DNA from: Grammothele lineata
Lineage: Eukaryota; Basidiomycota; Agaricomycetes; Polyporales; Polyporaceae
NCBI GenBank assembly: GCA_002150815.3
Contig: NDFF03000033.1
Coordinates: 310,001-374,000 of the forward strand
Length of the DNA: 64,000 bases
Direction: 5' to 3'
Notes under the pieces: generated by a model
What the model was told of the DNA's origin: nothing
Seen by the model: only the letters and a program-made list of their open reading frames with translations
The model's database searches: none
Made by a program: the position numbers and the translations under genes
Shown here: positions 36,779 through 48,900 of the stretch, one piece after another
Layout of the letters: every line of letters begins with the position of its first letter
How positions within the stretch are numbered: the stretch's first letter is position 1

Positions 36779-38300
36779 CTAAGGTTGCACCGTCGGGCGG
36801 ATGGCCTGCGGCTTGGGCCATTTGTCGTATTGGCCCGCGCTCATCCAACCGATGTTATAAACAGTGTCGTCGCCCTAAGGAAAGCTCCATCAACATTAAA
36901 TCGAGTAGAGGATGAGCAAAATAGCTACCATCACGTTGATTGGGAAGCCGTGGTCGAACGGAACAACGCTCTCAATCGTCGCAATGTGTTCTTCAGTGAG
37001 GACAATCTCGAGCGCCTCGATGTTGCTGTATAGGTGCTCCACCTTCCGACTCCCAATGATCGGGAAAACGTAAGGCACCTTCTGCATCACGTACGCGATG
37101 GCGACTGGAAAAGGACAGCGCAAGTTACACCACTGTTGGGGTGAAAGGATCCGTCGTACATACCAGCCTGAATGGATTTCGCACCAATCTCCGCCGCGAC
37201 TCGTTCCAGGACTTTGCAAACCTTGCGCTCACTCTCCGTGCGCATCCAGTCAGCGGTCATGACTGCGCGGCCTTTGTGACCATAGCCGTCAGCTCTACAA
37301 ATCGTGTGGGAGCGGACCTCGCCGCGCGCACCTTTCTCGCCCGACTGAGCACGCGCCTTCTCCTCGGCGTCCGTTCTGATCTTCCCGCTAGCAAGCACAT
37401 TCCAGGGTGCAAGCGCCATACCTTCCGAACGCGCCATAGGGATGATATCGCGCTCGAAGTCGCGCGCAAGGACACTCCAGAGACCCTGGTAGATCGAGAA
37501 GGGTGTCTTACCGTGGCAGCGGGCGTACTCATTCGCTCGTGAGACAACCCACGCAGGCGCATCCGAAATCCCCTACAACCCACCCTTGTGAGGAATGCTG
37601 TAGCTCATAGACGAATATTGCGCTTGCTTACCAAGTACAGGACCTTGCCGGACATCACGAGCGCGTGGAGTCCGTTCATGACTTCGGGGATGCCCGTTGT
37701 ATAGTCCCACTAATGGTCCGTAAGTGAGATGCTGCACAGGGGGAAACAATCAAAGAATTTACGAAGTGAATGTAGAGGATGTCAATGTACGACGTCTTAA
37801 GCTTCTTGAGGGACTGTTCGACAGATATATGGAGGGATTTCATGCTGTTGCCGGTGTATGAAGTCTTCTGCTTGATGTGGTCTTGGCCACGCTTGAAGTT
37901 GGTAGAAAACTATGCGTCAAAGAGATAACGAGTTAGCGTCACTGATTCTCAGAATCAGATAATGATTGGATAGCGGACATACCTTGGTTGCGACCACGAT
38001 CTGGTCACGGATTCCACGAGTCTCCATCCACTCCCCAATGAACATCTCCGACGTCTCGTCCTGGTAGTTGTTTGCAGTGTCGATGAAGTTGCCTCCGAGT
38101 TCGTAGAAAGCGTCAAGCAGCTTCAAGCTCGAGTCCTTATCCATCGCGCCGAAGCCAGAGCTCGCCCACTTGTCGCCGATGCTCATGCCGCCAAGGCAGA
38201 TGGGGGAGACGTGCACGCCAGCCAGGGAGGAGAGCTGGCGGTGGCGGCCGAGTTTGGAAGGAGGTGGGGGTGCAGGGGCCCAGAGAGCAAGAGGAGCCAT
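36779..38300 (-). CDS. Aldo-keto reductase, aryl-alcohol dehydrogenase type (tandem copy 2)
   Basis: Minus strand from the ATG at 38300 ([18 protein letters not shown]) to the stop at 36779-36781. It is a close paralogue of the gene at 34076-35612 with the same introns. The tetrad context reads [17 protein letters not shown] and, after the splice, the HF-type motif. Other motifs are [68 protein letters not shown], then across the last intron [20 protein letters not shown]. The intron within [13 protein letters not shown] retains residues lost in copy 1. Both copies appear functional. The duplicated promoter words argue that they arose by tandem duplication of a unit including upstream DNA. 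Confidence 0.9.
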
Positions 38301-39712
38301 CTTGTCTTATTGTAAGTGAAGAGAGGAATGCTGTGAGACGAGGGGTTGGGAGACCTGGGAGACGATGGGAGGAGCATCGCTCCAATTTATACGTTCTCGC
38401 AAGGACATGCCATTCGGGTGTAGAGCGCGAGGGTACGTGCATACTGTGAAACGCAAGTTGACAGTCAACAATCCATTCAATACGTGGAAGTACGATGCAA
38501 CGGCAAGTCCCTTGACCACCAGGGCGTTGATCTACGGCGGACAGTACATAGTCCGATCGGGAGACGTGCCCTGGAGCCGTGACTCAACCCCTGCGGATAT
38601 CTGAATTCCCCCCAATCAGTGAGAACTTACCGGGTATCCGGCCTGACTAGTTGACGGCTGCCGCAGGGGTACGCAAGTCCCGGCTCATTTCATGGCAAAT
38701 AACCACTGCAGTTTCAACTTAGCAATTGTCTTAGCCGATGTCTTCCTGGAGCTATATCTCACACGAGCGCCGTTTATAGCCCAAGGAAGCTAGCGCTGAC
38801 ATCAAATGGCAGCATTCCCGGTCGGAGAATGCGATGTGAACGTAGACTGCCAGAACGCTCGCTCCGACTCGAACAAGCCACGTTTTGACGTTGACCGCAA
38901 GCGTCTGCGACAGTCAGAGTCTATAGCCCTGCGTAGTATATTAACCAAACGTAATGACATTGGGCTAAGACGGAGCCACTTACCGGCGAAATCCCCACCT
39001 CGCCGAGCTGTAGACTTGAATATGATGGTTCGGCACGCCACGAGAGCAGCTATCCAGACGCCCATCCAGTGGAAACGTGTTTGTACGTGTTGACCAAAAC
39101 CTTCTCATCCTAACAACAATAAACACAGTCACATGATCTCACACCCTGTGTGCAGGCTGCGGCCCACGGTCGACTCGGACTTGAACCACAGCGTTCTTAG
39201 TTGGCCATCCCCTCTTACAGTCACTGTGTTTTTGTGCGGACTCAGCGCCACTGTGCTGATTATCCGCCGGTCATACAGCTCGCATTGGTTATCGACCACT
39301 CGCTATGTGCTAGGACGCGGCTGCTCCGACCAACTCCGACCCCGCCACGGGCAACAACGGTCCGCGGGCCGTGAAACATCTTCTCGAGGGAGTCTGATGG
39401 ACGTTCGACAATGGTCTGGGGATTTGCTGCTGAATTTATCGCTAAAGAACGGGCCCCGACGGAGGTTCTGCCACGCTTACGGAAATCATAACTCAAGGTC
39501 AGGCGGCTGTGTTACTGCATGGGCCGCCCGGTTCTCGGGGCACAAAACATTGATTTGTCTATCATCACGAGCAACGACATGCACCGAACATAAACCGCGA
39601 GCTTCTCTCCTTCTCTGCAATCAAGGTATAAAGCAGCACGCATCGTGCGTTCTATGTTGCAATGACGCTTGCACGTCGAGTGGCTTGACCCCAGTGATTC
39701 ACCTTCCGCGTC
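38301..39712. other. Divergent intergenic region, AKR copy 2 to GH43
   Basis: About 1.4 kb. On the AKR side are GACATGCCATTC (38404-38415), TAGTCCGATCGGGA (38549-38562) and CCGGTCGGAGAATGC (38818-38832), all shared with the DNA upstream of copy 1. On the GH43 side is TATAAA at 39627-39632, 81 bp before the ATG at 39713. No credible gene; the long plus-strand frame at 39133-39948 overlaps the GH43 start in another frame. Confidence 0.45.
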
Positions 39713-41375
39713 ATGGTTTCATTCTTACTGGGCGTAGCGGCGGCTCTGCTTCCTGCGGCCACATACGCGTTCAACAACCCCGTCATCTGGAACGACCTCG
39801 CGGATCTCGACATCCGAAACATCAATGGCACCTTTTATTATTCAGCCTCCACGATGCATTTCTCCCCTGGTGCCCCGATCCTGCGCTCCTACGATCTCTT
39901 CAACTGGGAGTACATCGGGCACTCCGTACCCACCCTCGACTTTGGTGACAAATATGACATGGCCGACGGCCAACGCGCATACGTTGCCGGGATATGGGCC
40001 TCGTTCTTCAACTTCAATAGCCACACGGACACGTGGTACTGGGGTGGCTGCATCGACTTTTGGCACTCGTACGTGTACACTGCGCCAAGCGTCACCGGGC
40101 CCTGGACGAAGCATGCCGAGATTCAGAAGTGCTACTATGACTGTGGCATGCTCGTCGATGATGACGGGACGATGTACGTCTCATACGCGGCGGACAACAA
40201 TATCTGGGTTGCGCAGTTTAACGAGGACGCATCTGCCGAAGTGACATCTCAACAGGTGTTCGTCCCTCCGGATAGCATCGGTTGGTGGTTTGGGAAAACG
40301 ATTGCCTCCAGAAGGTTCCTGACGTCGCATTGGTTCAGGTTACCTCGAGGGCACGCGCATGTACAAGCGTAACGGCACATATTACATCCTCGCCGATCAC
40401 CCTTCAACCTCGGAGTGGGTGCTCCAATCCACCAGTCCGTTCGGCCCATACACCAGCAAGGTACTCGTTGATACCGTCTCTCCACCCGTCATGGCCGGGA
40501 ACCCGCATCAAGGCGGTATCGTTGACGCGGGCAATGATACTTGGTACTATATGGCTTTCATCGACCTCTATCCCGGCGGGCGTAGTCCGGTGCTCGCCCC
40601 GATTACATGGGGAAGCGACGGCTTCCCCATCATTGAGGTTAGAGAGCGTCTCTGCCCAATAACGCAGTATGACTCACGCTTCGTCCATAGCTCGTGAACG
40701 GTGCTTGGGGCGTGTCCTACTCCGACCCCCTGCCCGCACACCCCGCCCCGTCCCTTACGGGCACAGACAACCTCACCTCGCTCGGTCCGCAATGGGAGTG
40801 GAACCATAACCCGGACACGACCAAGTTTTCCCTCGGCCCCGCCGGCCTCACACTCTCCACGGCGACGGTGACGGACGACCTCTACTCGGCGCGCAACACG
40901 CTCGCGCAGGTACCGTATCCTCGGGCCCACATCGACCGCGACGGTCCGGCTCGCGATTGGGGAAATGACAGACGGCGACCGCGCCGGGCTCGCGCTCTTC
41001 CGCGACCATTCCGGCTGGGTCGGGGTCGCGCGCGACAGCGGGGCGTTCGCGGTGCGGATGGTGACCAACATCGACATGAACCAGACCGATTGGAGCACGA
41101 TAAACACCGGCGTCGACGACGCGACATCCGTCCCGCTGTCGAACGGGACAGAAGAGGTGTGGCTGCGCCTGACGGCGAACATCTCGCAGAGCAGCAACGA
41201 GATGGCGCGGTTCGCGTACAGCACAGACGGGAGCGTGTTCACGGAAATTGGTGGCGCGTTCACGATGGTCAACAGTTGGGAGTTCTTCATGGGCTACCGG
41301 TTCGCGATTTTCAACTACGCTACCGAGAGCCTTGGTGGGTCGGTGACCGTCTCTGACTTCGCGCTGAGCACCTAG
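39713..41375 (+). CDS. Secreted glycoside hydrolase family 43, with apparent frameshift
   Basis: A signal peptide (MVSFLLGVAAALLPAATYA) precedes a GH43 five-blade propeller: NPVIWNDLADLDIRN (catalytic base Asp region), IWASFFNF, CGMLVDDDGTMYVSYA (pKa-tuning Asp) and GYLEGTRMYKRNGTYYI (general acid Glu), then GGIVDAGNDTWYYMAF. Two introns are clear: about 40272-40338 and 40639-40690. GH43 enzymes are beta-xylosidases and arabinofuranosidases acting on hemicellulose. A C-terminal GH43-C2/concanavalin-like domain follows (LYSARNTLA, then RILGPTSTATVRL, DGDRAGLALFRD). Between NTLA and RILG the frame jumps by one: four extra bases, GGTA at 40909-40912, break it. No intron repairs this. Unshifted, the frame continues as Arg-rich nonsense to 41356. 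Real mutation or assembly error cannot be told apart here. Confidence 0.82.
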
Positions 41376-41684
41376 AGTAAACTTGACCGGATTCGCGAGC
41401 AATCTATGTTCTGGATGCCAAGCGTGCACACACCATGTACGGAGCATTCCAATCCCTACAATTACGTTCGGTTCGAAGCGTACCAATACAACTAACGCTA
41501 CATACACGTGCCCATAAATAGCATACGAGACGAAAGCAATAGACAGCACGATGCACGCACAGCGACCTTTACCAAAACGGCGGCTCCACGAGCGCACATA
41601 ACCGACTGGCACGACAATCAAAACCCCCCAAGACGGCAAAGCAAGACACGAAACCCAACGACGTACATGTGAGCCGCGCTACAT
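41376..41684. other. Convergent intergenic region, GH43 to F-box gene
   Basis: About 310 bp between 3' ends. Nothing is recognised. Confidence 0.35.
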
Positions 41685-43860
41685 TCAATGAACCAGGACG
41701 AGGCGACCGACGTACCCTTCCGAGCTGCTCGGCTCCGTGCACACCACCTCGTCCACCCGCGTCCCCAGCCAGTCCATCACGTCCGGCCCGAGCGACGTGC
41801 ATTCGTGCAGCTCCAACAGCTGCAACCGCACCGGCACCGGACCCCCCACAACCGCGCCAGCGCCGCCCCCGCCGCCAATGCCCATGCCCACCGCGGCGCC
41901 CGTCGCGTCCGGATTGCGCCCGTCGACCATCTGGACGAGCTTCGCGACGCCGTCCGCGTGCGCGTTGCACGCGCGGAGCGCGAGCGCGCTCAGGCTCGGG
42001 CACAGCCAGCGGTCGTGCCCGTTGTCGTCGTCCGGCGCGCTCAGGGCGGAGATGAGCGGCTCGAGCGGCGCCGCGCCGACGCGCAGCGCGGCGAGGCGGT
42101 CAAGCTCCGCGAGGAAGTGCCAAGAGGCGACGCCGGCGCCAGAGCCCCAGTAGTAGCCCGGATGCGGGCCCGTGGGCGCACCGTAGGCGAGCGAGAGGGA
42201 CGTGAGCGGTGGGCTGCCCGAGCGCGCGAGGAGCGAGGAGACGGCGTCCTCGATCGGATCGCGCGCTTCGATATCAAGGACGAGGGTGTCTAGGGAGGGG
42301 AGTAGGAGCGACTCGAGGAGATTCACGAGCAGGTAATGGCCCCCGATGTTGAGGCTCTTGAGCTGTGTAAGCGTGGCGGGCAACAGCGGAAGGACCGGGG
42401 GATTCGGGGACGAGAAGTGCAGCGACAGGTGTTCGAGCCCGGGGTTCGCGCTGATAATGTACAGGATGCGGTCGAGGGCAAGGTGCATCGACGGTGGGCT
42501 CCGGAGCTGCAGATGGCGGAGATTGCGCAGCATAGGCGACGACCACTTGAACGGGACGTGTTGGAGCGTCAGCGTCCGCATGTTGCTGATGTCATACTGC
42601 GAGTTGAAAGCCGCGGACGGAAGCCACTTCCAATCGCTGTAGTACAGCATCTCCGAGCACGAGACCTCGAACTCGCGTAGCAACGGGGCGTCACCTGTAA
42701 TATAACGGTCGTTGGCACGCAACCCAACGCAGCTCATCTCATTTACACACCTTCGATCGCCTTGAGGGCGCTGATCGACGGGAACTGCTTGTCGAACTTG
42801 AACACGAACCGCTCCCAGCGATGCATCTGCTCCGTGAGGTAGTAGAAGGCGATGTGCCCCCAGTGCATGCTCTTGCGGAGCCGCTGCTGCGTCGACGCGC
42901 CTCGCTCCGGACTCACGAGCGGCGGTGGCGGGTCCCAGTCGGCGGTGGCGTGTGTGTGCGGCGGGGACGGTGGCGCCGGCCCGACCGTCCCACCCAGCGC
43001 CGCCGGCAAGGGCACGACGTGGAGGGTTTGGTGCGCGCCCCCGAGCTGGAGGTGGACCGCACCCCCGCCTCCGCCGGGCGGGGTGGGCAGGAGGGGCGGA
43101 GGCGTGACCCAGCCTGGGCCTGGGGCCCAGAGGTCAGCGCCGGAGGTGGTGTGGAGGTGGCCGGTGTGGCGCCTGGTGCGGGCGGGGCCGTCGGGCGGGG
43201 CACGCAGCACGATCTCGATGTCGAGCGGGACCGACCTGCCTGAGCGTTCGACCCAGAGGCGGATGGTCTCTGCGGACGCAGCCTGCGTCGCGACGAGGCG
43301 AATCTGCGGCAGAAGGCGGGGTCAGTGGACACGCGCTGTAGAGGGGTTCTCACGCTGCACAAGCGGAATGAAGACAGCCCAAAGAGAGATGCCTTCGAGC
43401 AGGGGAGGCGTTGGGGGCGATAGCACGGCTAGGGTTTATGGGGAGGACATGGGGAGAGGAAGACGGACAGCTAGCGGAGAAGACATACCTTGGACCACAG
43501 TTTAGGCATGGAGAGGACGAGTCTCCGCCACAGCGGACAGACGGCAGAAAGGACCCATGCAGACCACGGGCAGTCGTCGAAGATGGTGAGGAATATGTGG
43601 CGGAGGAGGTCGTGGGGGAGACGTTTAATGGGGGCGATGTACGCTTTTGTGAGCGCGACCCTGTTCTCGAGGGCGGCGAGGTCCCGCTCGAGGTCGCGGA
43701 TGGCGGACTGCTTCTGCTCTAGGATGCGCGCGAGGGCGTCGCGCTCGTCCTGTATCCTCTGCGCGAGGGCACGGACGTCGTCGTCGTAGAGGGCGAGCTG
43801 CGCACGGGCATGGACGACGGCTGCGTCTGTGGGAGGCTCTGGGAGGGCGAGGGGGGACAT
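41685..43860 (-). CDS. F-box protein with N-terminal coiled coil
   Basis: Three exons from the ATG at 43860 to the stop at 41685. The N-terminus has a heptad-rich coiled coil (VRALAQRIQDERDALARILE, SAIRDLERDLAALENRVAL), then the F-box IKRLPHDLLRHIFLTIFD and SAVCPLWRRLVLSMPKLWSK. This coiled-coil plus F-box start is characteristic of Agaricomycete families. The middle exon begins IRLVATQAASAETIRLWVERSG and contains a Gly/Pro-rich insert. The last exon is LRR-like (MRTLTLQHVPF, LRNLRHLQLRSPP, LKSLNIGGHYLLVNLLESL) with a Gly run. The likely role is substrate recognition in an SCF ligase. Confidence 0.82.
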
Positions 43861-44239
43861 GATAGTGAAGAAGGGCGCGAGGGGCGAAGCGGGCGCGAGT
43901 TATGGACGCCAGAGCCGCATGCCAGGGCGCCCTTGTCCGGCAGCTTTCTCACCCCGCACTCCCAGCCCCGCACGTGTTCGCCAGGCTGCCCGCACAGGCG
44001 CAGAATCGAGCAGTCGCATTCCAACATACAGACAGCAGCGCACACATACGAGTACAGCCTACAGCCCCCGTCGCCGCCACCGCGACCACCGGGGGCGGGT
44101 ATCCGTCTACAGTACTTACAGCGTCCTCGCAGCGTCCCCCGGATCAGTAGCACGAAAGGCTCCCTCCGCTTCCCCATCCAGCCTGACCGGTGACCCTCCG
44201 GGAGGCCGCTCGGGCCCGGTCCCACACAGCACCGCGCGG
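43861..44239. other. Intergenic region between F-box gene and GLC8
   Basis: 379 bp. A 337-codon minus-strand frame spanning 43719-44732 covers it but conflicts with the GLC8 splicing and is Arg/Ser-rich; not called. Confidence 0.35.
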
Positions 44240-45452
44240 TTAGTGCGCAACGCCGTTGACGTGCGTCGGCATGTCTTCCTCCATGACGCTGTCCTCGTCC
44301 GTGGCGGAGTGGTCCACAGACTCGGCCACCGACGAACTCTCCTCGTCTTCGTCCTCCGCCATCAGCCGCTTCGCCATCTGTCCAATCAGCTTGCGTCAAC
44401 GCCCCGCCAGCACCAGTCAAACGAATGGCCCCCGCCGTGTGGATCGGATCCAGGGAAGGGCAGCACTGTAACGACGAACGCACCTTCATCGCTTCTGCTT
44501 CATTCGAATAGTGCCTTCCACGGGCACGCACAAACGCAGCGTGCTTCCGTGCAGCTGTTAGCGTGACGCCATCCGAACCGCGTGAAATGTACAGCGAACA
44601 CCGAGGTCGAGTGAGCAACGCCGTTCGAACACGGACGACAAAGGGAAGAGCATACAAGGGGATACTCGTTAGTAAAGGACTCCCATACGGGGCACGAGAA
44701 GCAGCACGCACTCTCTTCGTCCATCTCCTCAAAATCGACCTCGTCTCCGGGCTGACGGCCGTCGAGCCTGATCACTTCGCGCGCCTCGCTGGGCAGGTTG
44801 AAGCTCGTGCTCCGGCTCGAACTCCCGCTGCGCCCGCCGCCTGGCGTCGATGCGCGCCCATTGCTCGAGAAGGACGTCCGGCGCGACGGCGGGCCAGATG
44901 ACCCCCCGCCCGTCGCACCTGTGCTGCTCACGGGCGACATCGAGCGTGCGCGCTCAGCTGCAATGGGGCTTGCAGTCCGCACGCCATTAAGGTCGAGTGA
45001 AGGGATGTCTGCTTGGACAGTGGCGGGAGATGAGGAGACGAAGTCCGGGTCCGGAGCGGGTGGAGAAGCGAGTAAGCGAGGACGCTGATCAGCATGCATT
45101 GCCTGTACCGCAGGAAGACAAGGTACGCACCGCTCTCGACGAGGTCGAGCTCTGCGTTATATCGCACATACGGGGTCTTGGGCTCGGTGATCTTCATATG
45201 GCTGTCCTTCTGCGCCTCTGTGAGCGCCAGGTTCTCCTCGTCCCACTGCAGGCTACTGTGTTACCAAGTGAGCTACAGCCGACATGCATCCTAGGAAAGC
45301 ATGGGGAAGGAAAGGAAGGACAACACTTACTGTTGTGTGCCAGGGGTGGTCGGTGGCGCATTCTTGAGGATGCCCTTGGGCTTTGAGTTTGCGCGAGAGA
45401 TGGGGGGATGGTGGGCGTGCTGCTCGAGCGAAGGGGGCTGTTCTGCGGACAT
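44240..45452 (-). CDS. GLC8: Protein phosphatase inhibitor 2 (IPP-2/GLC8)
   Basis: Modulates protein phosphatase 1 (Glc7). From the ATG at 45452: [15 protein letters not shown], then the conserved [15 protein letters not shown] motif, which binds the phosphatase. Exon 2 gives [19 protein letters not shown] and [19 protein letters not shown], the second signature. Exon 3 begins near the RPRLLASPP stretch and contains [10 protein letters not shown] and an acidic end [14 protein letters not shown]. Then [11 protein letters not shown], corresponding to the HYNE active-site motif of IPP-2, and after another intron [17 protein letters not shown] to VNGVAH and a stop. The donor of the intron after exon 2 (about 45070-45140) is ambiguous: a normal-length intron there needs a weak GTCGAG donor, and the alternative is only about 35 nt. 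The other junctions are clean. Confidence 0.9.
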
Positions 45453-45948
45453 CGGGGGCGAGAGAGAAAAGCTGGGTGTAGAAGGCAGGTGCTAGGAGTA
45501 GATCAAGAACGCTGCAGGCGGACGATGCGGGGGAAGCTGCAAGAGATGGGACAGAGTTGGGGAGATATGCGGGCGAGGTTAGGGTCGCGTGGAGCGGCGG
45601 GCGCAGAGTCCTCCGAGTCCCCGCCCGGGACGGGATCCGGCGCGATGGCCAGGGCCAAGCCACCGCGTCCCTCTCTAGCTGGTCCTAGTTGGCCGTCCCC
45701 TCGAATCTTCTCGCGGGCACTAGTCCATCTCGCAGTAACTCTGCGATCGCCCCTGCCCTTCTCCAGCGCACCGCTCCCAGATCGTCCGCCCGCACATAGA
45801 TACAGGACGCTCGATTAACGTTAGTCTGCTACGTACGTGTGCGCAGCCCCCATGCAATTCCCATCTACAGTACGATGTAATATTACTTCTTCTCCGATGA
45901 CGACCTTGGGCCCCAAAGCGAATAGATACAAACACACGCACGCCCTGC
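45453..45948. other. Intergenic region, GLC8 promoter and UBE2O-like 3' end
   Basis: Close to 500 bp. Open frames here are Arg/Gly-rich and unsupported. No other element is recognised. Confidence 0.35.
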
Positions 45949-48900
45949 CTACGACTGCGATTTGCTGGACTGCGCGTCCAGCAGCGCCTGCAGTTTCACC
46001 AGTGTCCGTTCGAGTGTGATGATGCCCCCGCCCGTCAGCCGGGGAATCGCCCGGTCCGCGTCTGCGTCCGTCTCCTGCTCCTGCTCCTGCCCCTCGTTCT
46101 TCTGGCTCTTCGCGATCAGGGCCCGTGCGTCGTCGAGCACCTTCCTGAGCTTCCCGTTCGTGTAGTAGAACCACTTCAGCTCTTCCTCCAACCCTCCGAG
46201 CGGGATCTCGAGCGCTCGCCGGACGAACCCCCGCGAAAGCACGTACGCCTTCTCGCTGTATAGTCGGCTATGTGGACGGGTGAGTCGCTCTTCGAATACG
46301 GCCCGAGAGAACGACCACTCACCTGTTCACGATGCCGTCCTCGGTGCCCCGTAGCTTCTCGTACGCGGGTTCGCAGAACCACCTGCATCGTCGTCAGCAT
46401 AATCACGACATCTAACACATAGCACACTCACGGCTCCTTTACAAGCACAAGCCCTTGGATGGAGACAAAGGCTTGTAGGAGCGACGACCTCGCTGCACTC
46501 CACGACTCGCTCTTGTCGCCCGCCCACGTGCCAAGGATCGACAAGCACACCTTCCCTTCCTCATACAAGTTCGGGTTCACTGCGCATACGCATGAGTCGA
46601 TCAGCCTTGCCTTGGCCCCGAGAAGGACCCTTTATCGCAGCGGGATCGGCGAGAAAAACACGCACCCCTTCCGTTCCCGTTCGTCCAGCTCAGGAAGTGC
46701 GCGACGGGCGGCGTCTGCGGAAAGTTCGAGTCGAGCATCCAGTCGATGACGAACGGTGCGTCCTCATATGGCGTGTTCTCGGGCCCGATGATCAGCGACC
46801 GCAGCAGGTCCGCACGGTCCTCGTACGCGCGCACGATAATCGAGTCTACGATTAAAAATGTGCGGACGGCACGATATCAGCATTTTCCGTGTAAACAGCA
46901 TCGATTTTCCTGAGACAGCGCACCTGGCAGGCTGCTCTGGAGCGCTTTGTACTCCTTCGTGAGCCGCGTCATGAAACTCCGCGACGGCTGCGCGGGCGGA
47001 GTGTTGTAGTACGCGTGGTCCGCTGGCGCGGACGGAAGCACCTCGAAGCGCTTCCACGGCGTCTGCGACCCTTCGCCCTCCGCTTCCTCGTCTTCTTGCT
47101 CGTACGGCGCGTCCTTGGGCACATCAAGCTCCGGTTCCGGAGCATCGACGGCCATCGCAGCCTCGTCGTGTGCTGGGGGCGGTACAGAAGGTGGGATGAC
47201 CGTGTCGTTCGAGGGCGACCAGTCCCCGCCCCCGGGCATGTCGCCCTCCGTCGCGTCCTCCATGATCTCGTCCCCGTCCTCATCATCCGCGTCTTCCCAC
47301 TCGTCCTCATCCTCGTCACCGCGGCCCGAGACCCAGTGCCCGTCGTCGTCCATCTCCCACACCTCAACCTCGGAGCCCTCGTCGATCGTGCCTTCGTCGT
47401 CTCCCCACATGTCCTCGAGCTGCTCAACACTGTCATACAGGCGCGTCAACCGTTCGAGTGGCACGACCAGGGTCGAGCCGTTCGGGAGCATGACCTCGAT
47501 GGTCCCGTCCAGACGTAGCTGTTCAAATGAGTAAGGAGTTCGGCTCCGCGCCCGCCACCGGCTGAAGCCACTCACGTCCATGACCTCTCCGAACCAGCTC
47601 AGCGACGAGTCGTCTTTGTCCGGTCTCTTGATAGGAGATTCCTCTACGCTATTCTCCTTTCCTCGATCCTCCGCGATGCGCGTGCCGAGGTCTGCCATGT
47701 CACGCCGCCACCCCCCGAGTTGCCCGTTCGCGCCCACCACAGGGTTCTCGCGTACCCACTCCTCGACTTCTCCGATTCGCGGCACCATCGGCGCCGCAGC
47801 GCCGTTCGTTGTGCCCTCGCGGTGGATGAAGACAAGGTCCCCGCGGCGCACCCCAAGTCCGTCGTTGGGAGCAACTGCGGACCAGTCGTTTGTCCCGTGC
47901 GGGTCGAGCTCAAGGACGGAGGCGAGCTCAACCGCACCAGTCTCCACGACGCGCACTTGGGCGGTGCGTTCCTTCGCGTTGACGGACTGTACGACGACAT
48001 GGCGTTTGTAGTCTTCTGTCTTCCAGACGACATGGTCGCCAGGCCTGTGTGTTCGCCGTGAGTATCGCTGATGCAGCGTGAACGAGAGGCTGTCAATGCA
48101 TTACCAGCAGTCATATTCGTCGGGGTTTAGGTAGGGAACGGTATCTCGAGCGTCGAGGGTTTCACGCTGGCCGTCCTGCCAGAGTACGTCGATCGTAGTT
48201 TGTGTCTCCTGTACGATCAGCGTATTCACTTCGATGACACCATGCGCCTCTGTTGTCCGGCCGTGCCTCGTGACCGGGACGTTCGTCGTGTCCTTCAGTC
48301 GAACGCGGTCACCTACGCGCATAGCCTCTTCTGCTCTCCTGGAGACAACCACGAGCTTGCCGAGGTCTTCGCCTGCCCAGTAGCGCTGTGGTCGTGGTCG
48401 AGCTGCAGCTTCTTCCGGGGTGAGCTGGAGACGATGCGTCAGCACAAGCCCGAAGTAGGTCCAAGATGCTAAACGCACTGTCTGATTGATCGCAAGCCAT
48501 GCGATAGCAAGGACTGTATGCTTCACTGAGATGACTGTATCTGTGTTACTTGGTCGTGTGCTACCAAGCAGGAAACCGAAGATGCCTTGAACCGTAGACA
48601 TAGGCTGTGGCAGAATATCCTAGGAGTATAATTATGAGTTGGTCACTGGTCCGTAGGGCGCGGGTAGGAGCGTACCGGGCCTTTCTCACCCACGGCGAGA
48701 CGAGCACTCAACTCCGGTAGGCGAACAAGATTCCCTCCGGATACTTCGACCCAAGCCTCGTCAAACATCTATCCACGCACGCGTTGAGTCTTGAAAGAAA
48801 GAATGCGATGATCGGGGAGAGTAGACGCACCTCGACGACCTACGAACAAGACGAGCTCAATCATGCCTCGACGGTTCGCGATATCATGCGCTCGTACCTG

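Noticed and set aside
39133..39948. 271-codon plus-strand open frame before and over the GH43 start
   Set aside because: It overlaps the GH43 signal peptide in another frame and has no domain; the GH43 ATG with a TATA box explains the region.
40694..41356. Separate gene in frame 1 over the GH43 C-terminus
   Set aside because: Its first part is the GH43 C-terminal domain; after 40909 it becomes Arg-rich nonsense, while the other frame carries the conserved domain.
43719..44732. 337-codon minus-strand open frame
   Set aside because: It runs through GLC8 introns and exons out of frame and into the F-box gene; the translation is Arg/Ser/Gly-rich and the GLC8 model explains the locus.
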